Part shown: positions 61,367 to 64,000 of the stretch, piece by piece
How the letters are laid out: every line of letters starts with the position of its first letter
Numbering within the stretch: the stretch's first letter is position 1
Assembly (NCBI GenBank): GCA_030601845.1
Contig: JAUWAY010000009.1
Location: forward strand, 1 to 64,000
Length of the DNA: 64,000 nucleotides
Origin: Phycisphaerae bacterium
GTDB lineage: Bacteria; Planctomycetota; Phycisphaerae; Sedimentisphaerales; Anaerobacaceae
Reading direction: 5' to 3'
Notes under the pieces: model-generated
Told to the model about the DNA's origin: nothing
Seen by the model: only the letters and a program-made list of their open reading frames with translations
Database searches by the model: none
Made by a program: the position numbers and the translations under genes

Positions 61367-63412
61367 CTACCAGTCCTCCTCATAGTCCTCATCTTCATAT
61401 TCTTCATCATCTTCATCCGCCCATTCCTCCCACTCTGAAGCAAACTCAAACTCCGCAGATTCAGCCAGACTGCTGCCCCAACCTCGCCAGGGCTCCATCG
61501 GCTCCTTTGCAGCTCTGTTGATTTCAGCAAACGTAACGAGTGATTCTTTGGCCCAATATGTCGATCGAATAGGCATATGCTCAATACTGGTCCCATCAAA
61601 ACTGTAAAGCATACTAAAATAACGTCTGGGACGCAGGTATTTGGTCCCCAACCAATCATTTACAGGTATAAAATCCACCAAAACCGCTCCGGTACTATAA
61701 TCGACTGTTTCGGGTATCATAATCTCCACACTCTCGTCCCACCCTTCTTCCCCCCTTTTCTCCAGCATCTCGGTCTCGACAACTTTACCTATAACTTCTC
61801 CTGGCTCGACCGTAAATGCCTCACTGTACCAATGACCCAATACATACTTGCAGACCTGCACCTTCGTCTTCTTGGCGGCTTCTTGTATATCAATCGGGAA
61901 AAAGTAAAACTTGCCCGGTATCTCTACAGTCTCCGTTACCTCGGAAAACTTGCTCCACAAAATAACCTTGTCCTTCTGCGATTCGTATTGCTCGGTGACC
62001 TGACCGGTCCCGGCTACCGGATTAAAAACGCCTAACCGAACTCTGTATCGGTAGCTCTTCTCCGGCTGGCAAGTATCATCGTGCGCCCAGCATACCAGTG
62101 GCTCGCGCATCTTGGCAAAGTTAGTCTCCGGCGTAATCAAAAGCCCCCTGAATCTACTATAAACCTCACCTATAGACCTTGGCTTTGAACCCTCTCTACT
62201 GCCTATACGCCTTCTATCGCTCCCATACTCCCCATACTCCTCCTCTTCTCCTGTTCTTGCCGCACGCGCCCTGGCACTACGGCTCCTTCGGGTGCCTCTA
62301 CCTGAAAATATGCCTTCGGAAAACTCACCTGTCTCGCCGTATTCCTCTTCCCCTCCTCCAAAAAACCCTGTTGACATTCTTCGCCGCTCTGCCAGTACCT
62401 CTTTAACCCCACGGCCACGCTCTTCCCTCTCTGCCTCTCTTTCCTGACGCTTCTTCTGTGCTTCTACATCTCGCCGCAGCGTCACAAACGTCTTATGCAA
62501 TGAAGGAGGAAGCCACTCTTCTTTTGCAGATGCAATTTGATAAGCTGTCGGCTGCGATATGGCTCTTCTCATGCTACTTTCATCAAATTGAAGTAAACGC
62601 ACTTTTATCCCGCCCGGCGGCAGATCTTCAACCTCTTCTATAACTTCAAGCGTTCGCCAGCGTGTGTCAATCTTGCTTCGGGGCACGATTTGCCAATCAC
62701 TCCAGCTGCCATCGGCACCCAAATCCTGCCTTTGCAACTGCAAGGCCGCAAAAACCGGCTTCGCAAGGCACGGGTCACGCCATTCCTCGTTAACGTCCAC
62801 ACCGGCAAAACTTTCGTAAAACCTCTCATATAATCCCTTAACATCAAACTTCACTTCCACAGTTACAAGATCAAGATCATTCGCCTCACTCGTCTCTGCG
62901 GAATAAACATTCTCCAGGCTAATCTCTTCGATAGGCACATAAGCCACCGCTCTGATATGCTCGACTGCCACCTCGTTGACTTCACCAATCACTGGAAGAG
63001 CATATCTTCTGTCATCCCTTACGTCCCTCCACATATAAGGAGGCAGCGGCGGAACGACATCAACGTCAATATCTCTTAGGGCCGAGTTGAACAAACCGAC
63101 AAACCCACCACTTAACTCACCCCGTATGTCAACCCTTACCGGGTCATTGGGGCCTATGGGACCATTAAATTTCGGCTTATATACCCGCTTGTTCTCCAGG
63201 CCCCCCTCCTTGAGCTTGTACTCTAAATCCTTAGCCTGCTTGCTTATGTAATTATCAATATCGCCGGGGCTATGCTTCTTACCTTCGTATAGAACCTTGT
63301 TGGGACCTATGAAAACACGAAAAACCAAAAGAAAGATGCACACAAGCCCAACAATGGCCAATACTATCTTTTCAATATGTTCTTCAAAAAAATTGTTGTT
63401 TTTCTTGCTCAT
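61367..63412 (-). CDS. Hypothetical single-pass membrane protein with charged low-complexity centre
   Basis: 681 aa; N-terminal TM 'IVLAIVGLVCIFLLVFRVF'; R/E/G-rich central region, acidic C-terminus. Confidence 0.7.
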   Translation of the reverse strand: MSKKNNNFFEEHIEKIVLAIVGLVCIFLLVFRVFIGPNKVLYEGKKHSPGDIDNYISKQAKDLEYKLKEGGLENKRVYKPKFNGPIGPNDPVRVDIRGELSGGFVGLFNSALRDIDVDVVPPLPPYMWRDVRDDRRYALPVIGEVNEVAVEHIRAVAYVPIEEISLENVYSAETSEANDLDLVTVEVKFDVKGLYERFYESFAGVDVNEEWRDPCLAKPVFAALQLQRQDLGADGSWSDWQIVPRSKIDTRWRTLEVIEEVEDLPPGGIKVRLLQFDESSMRRAISQPTAYQIASAKEEWLPPSLHKTFVTLRRDVEAQKKRQEREAEREERGRGVKEVLAERRRMSTGFFGGGEEEYGETGEFSEGIFSGRGTRRSRSARARAARTGEEEEYGEYGSDRRRIGSREGSKPRSIGEVYSRFRGLLITPETNFAKMREPLVCWAHDDTCQPEKSYRYRVRLGVFNPVAGTGQVTEQYESQKDKVILWSKFSEVTETVEIPGKFYFFPIDIQEAAKKTKVQVCKYVLGHWYSEAFTVEPGEVIGKVVETEMLEKRGEEGWDESVEIMIPETVDYSTGAVLVDFIPVNDWLGTKYLRPRRYFSMLYSFDGTSIEHMPIRSTYWAKESLVTFAEINRAAKEPMEPWRGWGSSLAESAEFEFASEWEEWADEDDEEYEDEDYEEDW

Positions 63413-63567
63413 CTTAAATCCCCTTGGAAAGTTCCTTCTCTTAAATCATCATTACCTCGTTGCCCCATTAGAAATTTTCCTCTTTTAATCCATTGCCTCC
63501 TTATAGAATTTCTAACGGGCAAATTTGACCCATTCAAATATATTAGCATTTAGTATTTGGCGACACC

Positions 63568-64000
63568 TCAAAATAGCCCACCTCCCAGCCCTATCGGCGG
63601 TCCTTTGACCGACTCCGGTTTAATCTCATCATAACCTTCCTTGTTGAAGATATATTCGCAAATCAAATCCAATTCTACAACAGCATCTTCGCCATAACGG
63701 TACAGACTGCGAATTTCATCTCCCTGGCTAACCGGCCAAATATTAGTTTCTAAAATCGTTATCTGGTTATGTTCGAAGGGTTGTGGCAAGGTATCTTCAC
63801 TTTTCCATCCCTTGAACTTATGCTGCTTGGCGCTGCAAAGTTCCCGCATAAACGGCAAAATTGCCTTCGTACTAACTACTACACCAACGTTAAAATGCAC
63901 CACATCAATATCATCATCAGATACCCGTGCCGTGCAGGATATTGTAAGTGTCTGCCCCGTAGGGTCCTGCCCCTGGTCGCTCGAAAAAACATAACTGGGC
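63568..64000 (-). CDS. Partial hypothetical protein running off the window edge
   Basis: Frame is open from 63568 through 64000 (upstream residues ...PSYVFSSDQGQDPTGQTLTISCTARVSDDDID precede the GTG at 63903). Confidence 0.7.
   Translation of the reverse strand, partial: PSYVFSSDQGQDPTGQTLTISCTARVSDDDIDVVHFNVGVVVSTKAILPFMRELCSAKQHKFKGWKSEDTLPQPFEHNQITILETNIWPVSQGDEIRSLYRYGEDAVVELDLICEYIFNKEGYDEIKPESVKGPPIGLGGGLF

Overview
64 kb of a bacterial chromosome. It is probably Planctomycetota/Phycisphaerae-like, inferred from PEP-CTERM and dockerin-like proteins and overall gene content. There is no rRNA, no CRISPR array and no recognisable full-size transposon or prophage. The core consists of two ferredoxin-linked ion-pumping systems. 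One is an rnfCDGEAB locus (6.7-12.5 kb) with apbE nearby. The other is a ~13 kb rex-led group 4 [NiFe]-hydrogenase/Mrp-antiporter (Mbh-like) operon (25.5-39.9 kb) that also carries AsrA/AsrB (SHI beta/gamma)-like NAD(P)H-module subunits. Housekeeping genes include ftsH, nth, lptE/bamD-like genes, nrdJ-type RNR, uvrC, ribD, ligA, cspA-like, ahcY and tRNA-Asn. The most interesting structure is a set of very small, gene-sized inserted cassettes, several with boundary signatures readable in the sequence: (i) a four-helix-bundle (23S-IVP-like) ORF between inverted AAAGTGNNCT repeats inside the rnf operon; (ii) an RHH/RelE-type toxin-antitoxin pair between two copies of the uvrC 3' end; (iii) a GIY-YIG ORF inserted between mrpC-like and mrpD-like genes with stop/start ATGA overlaps on both sides; (iv) a second GIY-YIG ORF between tRNA-Asn and a duplicated tRNA 3' end; (v) a retropepsin-like ORF fused by ATGA to a truncated DUF2442-like ORF. 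A limited vocabulary of short dispersed repeats fills the intergenic regions and in places is translated inside conserved proteins, including as an apparent lipoprotein signal peptide. A three-gene PIN-like nuclease operon of unknown function lies at the left edge. All calls come from reading the sequence and ORF translations; no searches were run.
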